Numbered from the stretch's first letter, positions 10,153 to 19,628 are shown. The stretch is DNA of 64,000 nt from Geobacillus zalihae NBRC 101842 (GCF_001544135.1 NZ_BCPV01000003.1:62001-126000), one strand, 5' to 3'. Notes: generated from the letters alone by a model not told the origin. Made by a program: numbers and translations.

Positions 10153-10167
10153 GTCGTGGATCACGAC
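10153..10167. promoter_or_regulatory. Inverted repeat upstream of lepB
   Basis: GTCGTG-GAT-CACGAC is a perfect 6-bp palindromic arm pair in the short lepB leader, between the rplS terminator and the lepB ribosome site. It could be an operator or a small hairpin; no regulator is identified. Confidence 0.35.
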
Positions 10168-10190
10168 CGTAATCATCATTGGCGGTAGTG

Positions 10191-10220
10191 AAAAAAGGAG
10201 CTTGAAAGCAAGCTCCTTTT
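10191..10220 (-). terminator. Terminator of rplS
   Basis: GGAGCTTG and CAAGCTCC form an 8-bp stem with loop AAAG/CTTT, flanked by A and T runs, so it can stop the minus-strand rplS transcript. Confidence 0.85.
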
Positions 10221-10243
10221 CCGCTGTGATCCACCGTTGTCCA

Positions 10244-10603
10244 TTATTGCGCTGCGTTCGTATTTTCCTTGATGCGCGCCGCTTTGCCGCGAAGTTCGCG
10301 CAAGTAGTACAATTTCGCGCGGCGGACTTTCCCGCGGCGGATGACTTCCAGCTTGGCGATTTTCGGCGTATGCACCGGGAATGTGCGCTCAACGCCGACG
10401 CCATAGGACACTTTGCGGACCGTGAACGTTTCGCTGATGCCCGCTCCGCGCCGTTTAATGACGACCCCTTCAAACACTTGGATGCGTTCGCGGTTGCCTT
10501 CGACGACTTTCACATGAACGCGCACCGTGTCGCCCGGGCGGAAATCCGGCAAATCCGTCCGCAGTTGTTCTTTCGTAATCTCTTGGATTAAATGATGCAT
10601 CAT
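10244..10603 (-). CDS. rplS: Large ribosomal subunit protein L19
   Basis: L19, 119 aa, at the interface of the two ribosomal subunits. The text closely follows the B. subtilis protein ([57 protein letters not shown]). Of two adjacent ATG codons the first (10603) is better placed behind GGAAGGAG. It is preceded by its own promoter and an L19-type leader, and followed by a strong terminator, so it is likely monocistronic. Confidence 0.98.
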   Translation of the reverse strand: MMHHLIQEITKEQLRTDLPDFRPGDTVRVHVKVVEGNRERIQVFEGVVIKRRGAGISETFTVRKVSYGVGVERTFPVHTPKIAKLEVIRRGKVRRAKLYYLRELRGKAARIKENTNAAQ

Positions 10604-10620
10604 GATCCACTCCTTCCACA

Positions 10621-10660
10621 GATGTTCATGCCAATGATCTCTTCATTGCAGCGGAACATC
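10621..10660 (-). ncRNA. L19 leader-type 5' UTR structure
   Basis: Between promoter and rplS, GATGTTC (10654-10660 on the minus strand) pairs with GAACATC (10621-10627). They enclose an inner hairpin CAATGA/TCATTG with a five-base loop. Position and two-stem form fit the Firmicutes L19 leader, thought to give autogenous control by L19. Confidence 0.7.
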
Positions 10661-10703
10661 GTTTTCCATCCTCAAGCCAATCGCTTAAGGTCACACAAAA
10701 GAC

Positions 10704-10732
10704 ATGATAGCATAAACGGTTGACTCAGGCAA
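10704..10732 (-). promoter_or_regulatory. Promoter of rplS
   Basis: TTGCCT (10727-10732), 17-bp spacer and TATCAT (10704-10709) preceded by TGC, an extended -10. It begins four bases past the trmD stop and leaves a leader of about 95 nt. Confidence 0.75.
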
Positions 10733-10735
10733 TAG

Positions 10736-11470
10736 CTATTCGCGCTCCTTTTCCCACTCTTTCAGCCATTGCTTTTGCTTGTCTGTAAGCGGATATTCAT
10801 CGAGCAAGTCCGGACGGCGCAAAAACGTGCGCCGGAGCGATTCCTTCTCGCGCCACTCGGCGATGAGCTGATGGTTGCCAGAAAGCAGAATATCCGGCAC
10901 TTTCATGCCGCGGAAATCGGCCGGTCTTGTGTATTGCGGATACTCAAGCAGCCCGGAGCTGAACGAGTCATCGACCGGCGACGCCTCATTGCCGAGCACC
11001 CCGGGGAGAAGACGGACGACGCTGTCGACAATGACCATGGCGCCGAGTTCCCCGCCTGTTAAAATATAGTCGCCGATCGAAATTTCATCGGTTGCTAAAT
11101 ATTGGCGGATGCGTTCGTCATACCCTTCGTAATGGCCGCAAATGAGCACCAAATGCGTTTCTTTCGCCAGCTCTTCCGCCTTTTTTTGCGTGTAGCGCTC
11201 GCCTTGCGGGCAAAGCAAAATGATGCGGGCGCCAGGCGATCCAGCCGTCACGTGTTCCACCGCGTCAAAAATCGGCTGCGGCTTGAGCACCATGCCGGCG
11301 CCGCCGCCATACGGATAATCGTCGACCGTTTTATGCTTGTTGTCGGCAAACTCGCGAAAATCAATAAGGCGGATGTCGACGGCCCCTTTTTCTTGCGCCT
11401 TCTTTAAAATCGACTCGCTCAACACCCCGGAAAACATGCCGGGAAACAACGTTAAAATATCGATCCGCAT
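10736..11470 (-). CDS. trmD: tRNA (guanine-N1-)-methyltransferase
   Basis: Makes m1G37 in tRNA, preventing +1 frameshifts. The 244-aa SPOUT-fold protein shows [25 protein letters not shown] and the knot motifs [10 protein letters not shown] and [14 protein letters not shown]. The ATG at 11470 overlaps the rimM stop (TGATG), preceded by GGAAGGG inside rimM, showing coupling. rpsP-khpA-ylqD-rimM-trmD order is conserved in Bacillus. Confidence 0.97.
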   Translation of the reverse strand: MRIDILTLFPGMFSGVLSESILKKAQEKGAVDIRLIDFREFADNKHKTVDDYPYGGGAGMVLKPQPIFDAVEHVTAGSPGARIILLCPQGERYTQKKAEELAKETHLVLICGHYEGYDERIRQYLATDEISIGDYILTGGELGAMVIVDSVVRLLPGVLGNEASPVDDSFSSGLLEYPQYTRPADFRGMKVPDILLSGNHQLIAEWREKESLRRTFLRRPDLLDEYPLTDKQKQWLKEWEKERE

Positions 11471-11988
11471 CACTCGAGCAGCCCTTCCATCGGCCGGATG
11501 ATGATCGTTTTCCGATCCGGATCGACGTGCAAAACGACCTCGTCAATGTACGGAATGAGCGCTTCCGATCCGTCTTCGCGCCGGACGACCCAGACGTCGT
11601 TCGCCCCTGGAGTCAAAATTTCCTTTACCGCGCCGATGGTCTCCCCGCCTTCTGTCACGACAGTGCAGCCGATGATCTCATGGAAATAATATTCCCCTTC
11701 CGCGAGTTCGCCGAGCTGGCTTTCCGGCACCTTCAGCATCGCTCCCTTAAACCGTTCCACATCGTTGATGCTGTCATAGCCTTCAAACGACAACAAGTCA
11801 AACGATTTATGGACGCGGTGGCTTTTCACCGTGACTTCAATCGGTTCCGTGTCCCGTTCGCGGAAAATGTACAGCTTGTTTCCTTTTTTATACCGTTCTT
11901 CAGGAAAGTCGGTGCGCGAAATGACGCGCACTTCGCCGCGAATGCCGTGCGTATTGACAATTTTTCCGACATTAAACCATCGTTCCAT
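11470..11988 (-). CDS. rimM: 16S rRNA maturation factor RimM
   Basis: Assists assembly of the 30S head by binding S19. The 172-aa protein has an N-terminal RimM barrel ([19 protein letters not shown]) and a C-terminal PRC barrel ([13 protein letters not shown]). ATG 11988 was chosen because AAGAAGGG is nine bases upstream; the in-frame ATG at 11997 abuts that site. Neighbour trmD overlaps its stop. Confidence 0.95.
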   Translation of the reverse strand: MERWFNVGKIVNTHGIRGEVRVISRTDFPEERYKKGNKLYIFRERDTEPIEVTVKSHRVHKSFDLLSFEGYDSINDVERFKGAMLKVPESQLGELAEGEYYFHEIIGCTVVTEGGETIGAVKEILTPGANDVWVVRREDGSEALIPYIDEVVLHVDPDRKTIIIRPMEGLLE

Positions 11989-12003
11989 CGCGTTCATCCC
12001 TTC

Positions 12004-12390
12004 TTAGCGAATCTCTTTGACGACGCCGTCTTCAATGATGATGGCGCGCGTTTTTGTCACCTCTTCCCAACGGTCGCCGACGTTCACCTCAACGAGCGCC
12101 TCGACTTCCCGCTCTTTCAATTCGCTCCCTAACGGTAGCATATGTAATTGTTCGAGCTGAAACTCAAGCAGTTTCATTTTCTCCATCCGCTCGTCGATCT
12201 CTTTGGCAAAATATTGTTTCACTAAAGCGGGCGGATAGTTTCCGCTTTTCTCCATTCGTTTCTGTTCAAAACGAAGCTGGTCGCACTCGCGCTCGAGCTG
12301 CTGCTTGCGCGCCAAAAACGCGGCGGCAAGCTCTTGTTTGCTCCGTTCGGTGACGATTTGCCGCACCTCAACCGTTTGAATGAGCTTCAT
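12004..12390 (-). CDS. ylqD: YlqD family protein
   Basis: A 128-aa protein of the YlqD family. It is predominantly charged and helical, with a coiled-coil candidate around residues 15-85 (many E, K, Q and L in heptads), and ends in a small beta-rich segment (VEVNVGDRWEEVTKTRAII). No catalytic motif is evident. ATG 12390 follows GGGGGAAGAGG. It sits between khpA and rimM, suggesting an unproved link with RNA or ribosome maturation. Confidence 0.88.
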   Translation of the reverse strand: MKLIQTVEVRQIVTERSKQELAAAFLARKQQLERECDQLRFEQKRMEKSGNYPPALVKQYFAKEIDERMEKMKLLEFQLEQLHMLPLGSELKEREVEALVEVNVGDRWEEVTKTRAIIIEDGVVKEIR

Positions 12391-12455
12391 CCTCTTCCCC
12401 CTTTTGACACGGAATGAACGGCACCCGGGCCATTTTTGCGCCCTTTGGCATCATA

Positions 12456-12485
12456 TCAAAAAAGGGAGAGGAACATCCTCACCCT
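12456..12485 (-). terminator. Terminator after khpA
   Basis: GGGtGAGGA/TCCTCtCCC stem followed by TTTTTT on the minus strand. The ascending arm overlaps the khpA stop (12479-12481), so rpsP-khpA can be a short transcript with partial read-through to ylqD. Confidence 0.7.
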
Positions 12486-12715
12486 TTGTCTTTCACTTGC
12501 ACAACAACCCGCTTTGGCGATCCGGCCGCGGCGGCGGCAACGACCGTGCGAATCGCCTGGATCGTCCGCCCTTGTTTGCCGATCACTTTGCCAGTGTCGT
12601 CTTCATGCACGGACAGCTCATAGATGACGGCCGTCTCTTCTTCGCGGCGCTCAACCGCCACCGCCTCCGGATGATCGACAAGCGCCTTGACGATCGTTTC
12701 AATGAGCGGCTTCAT
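12479..12715 (-). CDS. khpA: KH-domain RNA-binding protein KhpA (YlqC)
   Basis: A small single KH-domain protein that binds RNA and, in relatives, partners KhpB/Jag in cell-elongation control. 78 aa with the KH signature VIGKQGRTIQAIRTVV. ATG 12715 is used rather than 12721 because the latter touches the AAGCGGG ribosome site. It follows rpsP closely, as in B. subtilis ylqC. Confidence 0.93.
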   Translation of the reverse strand: MKPLIETIVKALVDHPEAVAVERREEETAVIYELSVHEDDTGKVIGKQGRTIQAIRTVVAAAAAGSPKRVVVQVKDKG

Positions 12716-12726
12716 GTGCATCCCGC

Positions 12727-12999
12727 TTATTTGCCGTATTTCAAGTTATGGAACTTCTCTAAAATGCCTTGCTTCGACAGCAAGCTGCGCACCGTATCCG
12801 ATGGTTTGGCGCCGTTTTGCAGCCATTTGAGCGCCAATTCCTCATCAATTTTCACTTGCGCCGGCTCAGCGACCGGATCGTACGTGCCGATCGTTTCGAT
12901 AAAACGACCGTCGCGCGGCGAGCGCGAATCAGCTACCACGATGCGATAGAATGGTTTTTTCTTTGTTCCCATGCGTTTTAAACGAATTTTTACTGCCAT
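12727..12999 (-). CDS. rpsP: Small ribosomal subunit protein S16
   Basis: S16, 90 aa, needed for 30S assembly. The start [20 protein letters not shown] is the family signature, followed by [14 protein letters not shown] and [18 protein letters not shown] 12999 has GGAGGTG ten bases upstream; upstream in-frame codons lie in the promoter leader. First gene of the rpsP-khpA-ylqD-rimM-trmD run. Confidence 0.98.
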   Translation of the reverse strand: MAVKIRLKRMGTKKKPFYRIVVADSRSPRDGRFIETIGTYDPVAEPAQVKIDEELALKWLQNGAKPSDTVRSLLSKQGILEKFHNLKYGK

Positions 13000-13039
13000 A
13001 GTCAGTACGCACCTCCGTATAGAGTTCACACAAGATAGT

Positions 13040-13068
13040 ATATTAACAATTCTTTTTCCGTTTGTAAA
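13040..13068 (-). promoter_or_regulatory. Promoter of rpsP operon
   Basis: TTTACA (13063-13068), exactly 17 bp, then TAATAT (13040-13045) on the minus strand, between the ffh stop and rpsP. Confidence 0.75.
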
Positions 13069-13093
13069 GGTTTTTCGCTTAACAGATCTTCAT

Positions 13094-14434
13094 TTACATA
13101 AATGGAAAACGGAATCCTTTCTTTTTCCCTTTTGGCATATTCGTCATCATTTTCATCATTTTTTTCATCTCGTCAAATTGCTTCAAAAGCCGGTTTACTT
13201 CCTGCACCGTCGTGCCGCTTCCTTTGGCGATCCGCTTTTTGCGGCTAGCGTTGATGATTTCCGGATGCGTTTTCTCTTCTTTCGTCATCGAGCGGATGAT
13301 CGCCTCAACGCGGGCGATTTGCTTTTCATCGACTTGGATGTTGGCGAGCCCTTTGATTTTGTTGGCGCCCGGCAGCATTTTAATCAGTTCGTCAAGCGGT
13401 CCGAGCTTGCGCACTTGGCCGAGCTGCTCCAAAAAGTCGTCAAGCGTGAAGGTGGCCGTGCGCATTTTTTGTTCGAGCTCCTTCGCCTTCTCTTCGTCGA
13501 CGGCCGCCTGCGCTTTTTCGATGAGCGTCAGGACATCGCCCATCCCTAAAATGCGGGACGCCATCCGCTCCGGATGGAACGGCTCCAAAGCGTCAAGTTT
13601 TTCGCCCATCCCAGCAAACTTGATCGGCGCTCCGGTGACGGCGCGAATCGACAGCGCCGCCCCGCCGCGCGTGTCGCCGTCCAGCTTCGTCAAAATCACC
13701 CCGGTGATGCCGAGCTGCTCATGGAAGCTTTGTGCGACATTGACGGCATCTTGCCCGGTCATGGCGTCAACGACGAGGAAAATTTCATCCGGCTTGACCG
13801 CTTCTTTCATTTGCTTCAGTTCATCCATGAGCGCTTCATCAATGTGGAGGCGGCCGGCTGTGTCGATGAGCACGTAATCATAATGCTCTTCTTTCGCCCG
13901 CTCGAGCGCCTGTTTCGCGATTTCAACCGGATTGGCGTGCTCGCCTAACGAAAAGACAGGCATGTCGAGCTGCTTGCCAAGCGTCTCAAGCTGTTTGATC
14001 GCCGCCGGGCGGTAAACGTCGGCAGCCACCAGAAGCGGCTTCCGGTTATGCCGTTTGCGCAGCAAGTTGGCCAGCTTCCCGGTGGTCGTCGTTTTCCCGG
14101 CCCCTTGCAACCCGACCATCATCACAACGGTCGGCGGTTTCTTCGCGACAGCGATTTGGCTTTGCTCACCGCCCATTAACGCCGTCAGCTCTTCCTTGAC
14201 GATTTTGATCACTTGCTGGCCCGGCGTTAAGCTTTTCATCACTTCCTGCCCGACAGCCCGCTCGCTCACCTGTCTGATGAAATCTTTGACGACTTTAAAG
14301 TTGACGTCAGCTTCCAAAAGCGCAAGGCGCACTTCGCGCATCATCTCTTTGACATCCGCTTCGGTGACTTTCCCTTTGCCGCGGATGCGGTTCATCACCT
14401 GCTGCAAACGTTCAGACAGTCCTTCAAACGCCAT
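13094..14434 (-). CDS. ffh: Signal recognition particle protein Ffh
   Basis: The SRP54 GTPase that binds signal sequences and SRP RNA for co-translational membrane targeting. 446 aa with N, G and M domains: GLQGAGKTTTTGKLA (G1) near residue 107, DTAGRL, TKLDGDTRGG, and a methionine-rich M domain from about 300 ending GKKKGFRFPFM. ATG 14434 follows GGGGGTGG; an upstream in-frame ATG three codons earlier lacks that spacing. Co-transcribed with ylxM. Confidence 0.97.
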   Translation of the reverse strand: MAFEGLSERLQQVMNRIRGKGKVTEADVKEMMREVRLALLEADVNFKVVKDFIRQVSERAVGQEVMKSLTPGQQVIKIVKEELTALMGGEQSQIAVAKKPPTVVMMVGLQGAGKTTTTGKLANLLRKRHNRKPLLVAADVYRPAAIKQLETLGKQLDMPVFSLGEHANPVEIAKQALERAKEEHYDYVLIDTAGRLHIDEALMDELKQMKEAVKPDEIFLVVDAMTGQDAVNVAQSFHEQLGITGVILTKLDGDTRGGAALSIRAVTGAPIKFAGMGEKLDALEPFHPERMASRILGMGDVLTLIEKAQAAVDEEKAKELEQKMRTATFTLDDFLEQLGQVRKLGPLDELIKMLPGANKIKGLANIQVDEKQIARVEAIIRSMTKEEKTHPEIINASRKKRIAKGSGTTVQEVNRLLKQFDEMKKMMKMMTNMPKGKKKGFRFPFM

Positions 14435-14451
14435 GGCGGCCACCCCCTTTT

Positions 14452-14784
14452 TTAATCAAGTTCGTCAAGCTCGCGGACAAGCGCCGCCAATTCGGCGTCA
14501 GCACCGTAGTGCCGGCTGATGTAGTCTTTCAGCCGCTCGATGATCTGCCGCCGCCGTTCATATTTTCGCAGCAGCCCGAGCTTCTCTTCATACTGCTCCA
14601 GCATCGCTTCTGTACGCCGGATGTTATCGTACACCGCCTGGCGGCTCACCTCATATTGTTCGGCAATTTCCCCGAGGGAGTAGTCGTCCAAGTAGTAAAG
14701 CGCCATATAGTTGCGCTGTTTCGGCGTCAACAGCGCTTGGTAAAAATCGTATAAATAGTTCATGCGCATCGTTTTTTCCAGCAC
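14452..14784 (-). CDS. ylxM: YlxM, SRP-associated helix-turn-helix protein
   Basis: A 110-aa protein with a sigma-70 region 4-like HTH ([21 protein letters not shown]). Homologues stimulate Ffh/FtsY GTPase activity in streptococci. It starts with GTG at 14784 ([15 protein letters not shown], matching B. subtilis) behind GAGGGAGGGAG; an ATG five codons inside is less likely. It precedes ffh by 17 bp and has a consensus promoter. Confidence 0.93.
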   Translation of the reverse strand: MLEKTMRMNYLYDFYQALLTPKQRNYMALYYLDDYSLGEIAEQYEVSRQAVYDNIRRTEAMLEQYEEKLGLLRKYERRRQIIERLKDYISRHYGADAELAALVRELDELD

Positions 14785-14832
14785 CGGACTCTCCCTCCCT
14801 CATTGTTAAGTAAAATACCTTTACAAAAATGT

Positions 14833-14861
14833 AGTGTACCTTCTTTTCGGCAAGGTGTCAA
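14833..14861 (-). promoter_or_regulatory. Promoter of ylxM-ffh
   Basis: A consensus TTGACA (14856-14861), 17-bp spacer, TACACT (14833-14838) on the minus strand, about 50 bp upstream of ylxM. Confidence 0.8.
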
Positions 14862-14908
14862 GGGATGGAACGGACAAAGGGCTTATCGGTTACACTCCCG
14901 TGGACGCA

Positions 14909-14950
14909 ACAACAAAGGGCGCTCCATTGGTTTTGGAGCACCCTCTGTTG
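14909..14950 (-). terminator. Long hairpin after ftsY
   Basis: CAACAgAGGGtGCTCCA pairs with TGGAGCgCCCTtTGTTG (17 positions, a few mismatches) around a seven-base loop just past the ftsY stop. The following T run is weak. Confidence 0.55.
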
Positions 14951-14956
14951 ACTTTT

Positions 14957-15943
14957 TTATGATTCCAGCAAATCAGCAAACAATCCGTAGACGTACTGTT
15001 CTGGATCGAACACTTGCAAATCGTCCATCTTCTCGCCGAGGCCGACGAGTTTCACCGGGATGGCCATCTCGTTGCGAATGGCAAGCACGATGCCGCCTTT
15101 CGCCGTTCCGTCGAGCTTTGTCAACACGATGCCGGTCACATCGGTCGCTTCTTTAAACAGCTTGGCTTGGCTCATCGCGTTTTGCCCGGTCGTCGCATCA
15201 AGCACAAGCAGCACTTCATGCGGAGCGCCCGGGATTTCGCGGCTGATGACGCGTTTCACTTTTTCAAGCTCTTTCATTAAGTTCACTTTGTTTTGCAGCC
15301 GCCCGGCTGTGTCACACAACAACACGTCAACGCTACGTGCTTTTGCCGCCTGAATGGCGTCGTACATAACGGCCGCCGGGTCGGAGCCGGCCGCCTGCTT
15401 AATGACATCGACCCCAACGCGTTCGCCCCATACTTCCAACTGCTCGATCGCTCCGGCGCGGAACGTGTCGCCTGCGGCCAAGAGCACCGATTTCCCTTCC
15501 GATTTCAGCTTATGCGCCAGTTTTCCGATCGTCGTCGTCTTGCCAACGCCGTTGACGCCGACGAACAATATGACCGTCAGCCCTCCTTCTTGCATATTCA
15601 AGGCGGAAAGCTCGTTGTCATCGGCGCCGGCGCGGTAAATGTCAATCAGTTTTTCCGCGATCACGTCGCGCATTTGCGCCGAATCTTGAATGTTGCGGCG
15701 CTTCACTTCCATTTTCAGCTCATCGACAAGTTCCATGACGGTCGTGACGCCCACATCGGCGGCGATCAAAATTTCCTCAAGCTCTTCAAAAAACTCTTCA
15801 TCCACTTTCCGATAGCGGGCGATGAGGTCGTTCACTTTCCCGGCGAGCGAATTTCGCGTTTTTGACAGCCCTTCTTTAAACTTTTCGGTTACGGCATCCG
15901 CCTGTTTTGTCCACTTTTCTTTCAACTTTTGAAAAAAGCCCAT
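14957..15943 (-). CDS. ftsY: Signal recognition particle receptor FtsY
   Basis: The SRP receptor GTPase that docks ribosome-SRP complexes at the membrane. 328 aa: a short charged N-terminal region (no long acidic A domain, usual in Bacillus), then NG domain with GVNGVGKTTTIGKLA, DTAGRL and TKLDGTAKGG. ATG 15943 follows AGGAGGAG. It is 15 bp downstream of smc, the conserved rnc-smc-ftsY order. Confidence 0.97.
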   Translation of the reverse strand: MGFFQKLKEKWTKQADAVTEKFKEGLSKTRNSLAGKVNDLIARYRKVDEEFFEELEEILIAADVGVTTVMELVDELKMEVKRRNIQDSAQMRDVIAEKLIDIYRAGADDNELSALNMQEGGLTVILFVGVNGVGKTTTIGKLAHKLKSEGKSVLLAAGDTFRAGAIEQLEVWGERVGVDVIKQAAGSDPAAVMYDAIQAAKARSVDVLLCDTAGRLQNKVNLMKELEKVKRVISREIPGAPHEVLLVLDATTGQNAMSQAKLFKEATDVTGIVLTKLDGTAKGGIVLAIRNEMAIPVKLVGLGEKMDDLQVFDPEQYVYGLFADLLES

Positions 15944-15958
15944 CGAGGCTCCTCCTTT

Positions 15959-18900
15959 CTATGACGACACGAGTTGCTTGGAGTCTTCCAAACGGACGGA
16001 AACAAGCTTCGAGACGCCCGATTCTTGCATCGTGACGCCGTACAGCACGTCCGCTTCTTCCATCGTCCCTTTTCGATGGGTGATGACGATAAACTGCGTG
16101 TCGCGGCTGAACCGTTTTAAATATTGGGCATACCGCTGCACGTTCGCTTCATCAAGCGCCGCTTCGACTTCATCAAGGACGCAAAACGGCACCGGACGCA
16201 CCTTTAAAATCGAAAACAAGAGGGCGATCGCCGTCAGCGCCCGTTCGCCGCCGGAAAGCAAGCTTAAATGTTGCAGCTTTTTCCCCGGAGGCTGAGCGAC
16301 GATGTCGATCCCAGTCTCAAGCAAGTCGTTCGGGTCGGTCAGCCGCAAATCGGCGCGCCCGCCGCCGAACAGCTCGCCAAATACCTCGCCAAAATGGGCG
16401 CGGATTTGTTCAAACGTTGTGAGAAACCGTTTTTTCATTTCTTCATCCATTTCATCGATCACTTGGTGGAGCGTCGCCTTCGCCTCTTCCAAATCGGTTT
16501 TTTGCTCGCTTAAAAAGCGGTGCCGTTCGGAAACACGTTCGTATTCATCGATCGCCCCCAAGTTGACGGTGCCGAGCTCCTCCATGGCGCGCTTGATCAG
16601 CTTCACCCGCTTGCGCGCCTCATCGGCGCCGATCTCAAGCGGGTACGCGGAGCGAGCCGCTTCAAACGACAGCCCATACTCTTCGCGCAGACGGACAAGC
16701 AGATTCTCCAGCTCCACATCAAGCCGGTTCAACTTTACTTCTTCGTCTTTCACGACATCGGCGAGCTGTTTATGCTGCCGCTTCGTCTCTTTCCATTCCT
16801 GTTCCAAATGTTCAAGACGGCGTTGGAAATCGAGCCGCTGTTCGCGACGGCTCGCGATCAGCTCCAATGTCTTTTGCTTGTCCTCAAGCTTTTGCTTTCG
16901 CAGCTGCTCAATCTCTTCCTCGTTCCATTCCGGCGCCTCCATTTCCGCATCCAAAGCGGCTCGTTCGCGCTCTGCTTCTTTGAGCCCACGGATCGTTTCG
17001 GCAAGCTCCGCTTCCCATTCTTCCACTTTCCGGCGTGCATGTTTCACGCGCTCTTTCGTTTCCGCCAAGGCGATTTTTTGCTCCGTGATCGCTGCCTGGA
17101 GCGCCTCTTTCGTCGTTTGCTCCGTCTGTTTTTGCGCCTGCAGCCGGCTGATGTCGTCATCGATCGCCTGCAGTTTCTCGGCAAGCTGCTCAAGCTGCCT
17201 GTCAATGGCGCCGAGGCGGCGGTTGAGCTCTGCCATTTCGCGCTCGTCGTTCGCCTTTTCTTCATCATACAGTGCGAGCCGCTCGTCGATCCGTTTTTTC
17301 TGCCATTCGAGCTCGCGTTGCTCGTCCTTTTGTCTTTGCAGGGCCTCCCGAAGCGCCGCAACCTCTTCTTGCAGCGCGGCCGCCTGCGCTTCCTGCTCCG
17401 CCAGCTCGTGTCGTTTTGCGGCAACAGCCCGCTCAAGCCGAGCGATCGTTTCATCCATTTCCTGCAGTTTGGCCGAAAGCGTCTCAAGCTCGCGGTTTCG
17501 ACTTAATAGCGACGCGGTCTTTTTCGCCGCCCCGCCGCCGGTCATCGCCCCGCCAGGGCTGACGACATCACCGTCCAATGTCACGAGGCGATAGCGATAG
17601 TGAAGAAGCTTGGCCAGCTCATTCGCGCCTTTTAAATCGGCTGTCACGATGACATGGCCGAGCAAATGAGCGATCGCCGCCCTATAGGCGCGGTCGTATT
17701 CGACGAGCTCGCTCGCAATGCCGACAAACGCCGGATGGCGGTCAATCGCCGCCCGCTCCCGTTCGGAAAGCGCGCGCGCTTTTATGACGTCAAGCGGCAA
17801 AAACGTCGCGCGCCCGTAGCCGTTCGTTTTCAAATAGTGAATCGCTTGCCGCGCCGCCTGTTCGCTGTCAACGACGATATGCTGCATCGCCCCGCCGAGC
17901 GCCGTTTCAATCGCCGTCTCATAGCGGTCCGGCACGCGGATGAGCTCAACAATGGCGCCATGAATGCCGGGCAGAAGGTCGCGCGCCTTTAATACTTCCT
18001 TTACTCCTTGGACAAAACCGGAATAATCATGTTGCATCTCTTCCAACCATTGCTGGCGCGCTTTGGTTTGCTGCCGGTATTGGCGCGCCTGATGCAGCAA
18101 CGCTTCATGCTGCTCGAGCTCCGTTTTTTGCGCTGCGAGCGCCGCGGCGAGAGCGGCTTGTCTGTTATGCGCTTCCGTCAGCGCCTGTTCGAGGCGGGTC
18201 TGCTCGGCCCATAAGGCCGCCCGCTTCTGCTCGAGCTGTTCACGTTCGGCGAGATGGCGGCGGTTCGCTTCATCGAGCGCCGTCCGTTTGGCATGCAGCT
18301 TGCTGATGGCCTGCTCCACATGTGCGCGTTCGTTTTTCAACGCCGCCTGTTCATGAACAAGGTCGATGTAATCACCTTTTCGCCGCTCGATTTCTTCTTC
18401 AATGTCGGCTTCATGCGCCGAAAACAAAGCCTGTTTTTCTTTCAGCTCCCGCTCGAGCGCTGCGGCGCCCGCCTCAAGACGGGCGAGTTCCTCCCGCTCG
18501 GCATGCAGCTGCTCCGTCAAGCGGCGCCGTTTCGCAGCCAGTGCAGCCGTTATGTCGTCCAGCTGCGCTTTTCGCCTCGCGGCATGCTTTTTTCTCTCTT
18601 TCAATACTTCTTTCCGCCCTTCGAGCTTCTCAAGCTCTTCGCTGGCTAAAAGCAGCACTTGCTGCAAACCGTCGATCGATTCGTCAATGGCGGTCATTTG
18701 ATCGCGCAGCTGTTCGATTTGGGCTTCCATTTTCTGCAACGCCGCCGCCAGCGCCACTTCGTCCCGTTGGTGCCCATCAAGCGCTTCCTTCAACTCATTC
18801 CATTGCCCGCGCAACTGCTCGATGTCGTGAACCATCAGCGCCACTTCAAATCGCTCGAGCTCTTCGCGTTTTTCCAAAAACTCTTTGGCGAGCGACGCCT

Positions 18901-19522
18901 GCATGCGGAGCGGCTCAAGCTGCTGTTCGAGCTCGTGCAAAATATCGTTGACGCGGTGCAAGTTGTCTTGCGTCTCCGCTAGCTTCGCCTCCGCCTTTTT
19001 TTTCCGCAGCTTGTACTTCAACACGCCGGCCGCTTCTTCAAAAATCGTGCGCCGCTCTTCCGGTTTGCTGCTTAAAATCTCTTCGACCCGGCCTTGGCCG
19101 ATGATGGAAAACGCCTCCTTGCCGAGCCCGGAATCGAGAAACAAATCGACGATGTCTTTCAAACGGCACGGCTGGCGGTTGATGAAAAACTCGCTCTCCC
19201 CCGAGCGATAGACGCGCCGGGTCACGCTCACTTCCTGGTACTCAAGCGGCAAAAAGCCGTCTTCATTGTCGAGTGTGATCGTCACTTCAGCCACATTGAG
19301 CGGCTTGCGCGATTCGCTGCCGGCGAAGATGACGTCTTCCATTTTCGCCCCGCGCAACGATTTTGCTGATTGCTCACCGAGCACCCAACGGATCGCATCG
19401 GTAATGTTGCTTTTGCCGCTCCCGTTCGGACCGACGACCGCCGTCACACCAGGGACAAACTCGATCGATACACGGTCGGCGAACGATTTAAAGCCGATCA
19501 CATCCAATCGTTTCAGGAACAT
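15959..19522 (-). CDS. smc: Chromosome partition protein SMC
   Basis: The condensin ATPase that loops and segregates chromosomes with ScpA and ScpB. 1187 aa, equal to B. subtilis SMC within one residue. Order: Walker A GPNGSGKSN (residues 31-39), coiled coil, hinge about 500-680 (including GGAMTGGG), second coiled coil, signature LSGGERALTA and Walker B FCVLDEVEAALD. The start MFLKRLDVIGFKSF at 19522 matches the family; a longer in-frame extension runs into the leader. Between rnc and ftsY. Confidence 0.98.
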   Translation of the reverse strand: MFLKRLDVIGFKSFADRVSIEFVPGVTAVVGPNGSGKSNITDAIRWVLGEQSAKSLRGAKMEDVIFAGSESRKPLNVAEVTITLDNEDGFLPLEYQEVSVTRRVYRSGESEFFINRQPCRLKDIVDLFLDSGLGKEAFSIIGQGRVEEILSSKPEERRTIFEEAAGVLKYKLRKKKAEAKLAETQDNLHRVNDILHELEQQLEPLRMQASLAKEFLEKREELERFEVALMVHDIEQLRGQWNELKEALDGHQRDEVALAAALQKMEAQIEQLRDQMTAIDESIDGLQQVLLLASEELEKLEGRKEVLKERKKHAARRKAQLDDITAALAAKRRRLTEQLHAEREELARLEAGAAALERELKEKQALFSAHEADIEEEIERRKGDYIDLVHEQAALKNERAHVEQAISKLHAKRTALDEANRRHLAEREQLEQKRAALWAEQTRLEQALTEAHNRQAALAAALAAQKTELEQHEALLHQARQYRQQTKARQQWLEEMQHDYSGFVQGVKEVLKARDLLPGIHGAIVELIRVPDRYETAIETALGGAMQHIVVDSEQAARQAIHYLKTNGYGRATFLPLDVIKARALSERERAAIDRHPAFVGIASELVEYDRAYRAAIAHLLGHVIVTADLKGANELAKLLHYRYRLVTLDGDVVSPGGAMTGGGAAKKTASLLSRNRELETLSAKLQEMDETIARLERAVAAKRHELAEQEAQAAALQEEVAALREALQRQKDEQRELEWQKKRIDERLALYDEEKANDEREMAELNRRLGAIDRQLEQLAEKLQAIDDDISRLQAQKQTEQTTKEALQAAITEQKIALAETKERVKHARRKVEEWEAELAETIRGLKEAERERAALDAEMEAPEWNEEEIEQLRKQKLEDKQKTLELIASRREQRLDFQRRLEHLEQEWKETKRQHKQLADVVKDEEVKLNRLDVELENLLVRLREEYGLSFEAARSAYPLEIGADEARKRVKLIKRAMEELGTVNLGAIDEYERVSERHRFLSEQKTDLEEAKATLHQVIDEMDEEMKKRFLTTFEQIRAHFGEVFGELFGGGRADLRLTDPNDLLETGIDIVAQPPGKKLQHLSLLSGGERALTAIALLFSILKVRPVPFCVLDEVEAALDEANVQRYAQYLKRFSRDTQFIVITHRKGTMEEADVLYGVTMQESGVSKLVSVRLEDSKQLVSS

Positions 19523-19628
19523 GGTATGACGCCTCACCATCTTTCCACTGTGATCCAACACAAACACCCCGGAGCCCTTTTGGGAAACCGAGACGTTCGA
19601 TCTTTTCATCCTACCATATGAGCTATCG

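Noticed and set aside
16302-17594. A 430-codon plus-strand frame opposite smc
   Set aside because: Ser/Arg/Phe repeats mirror the Glu/Lys/Ala-rich coiled coil of SMC; no independent signals.
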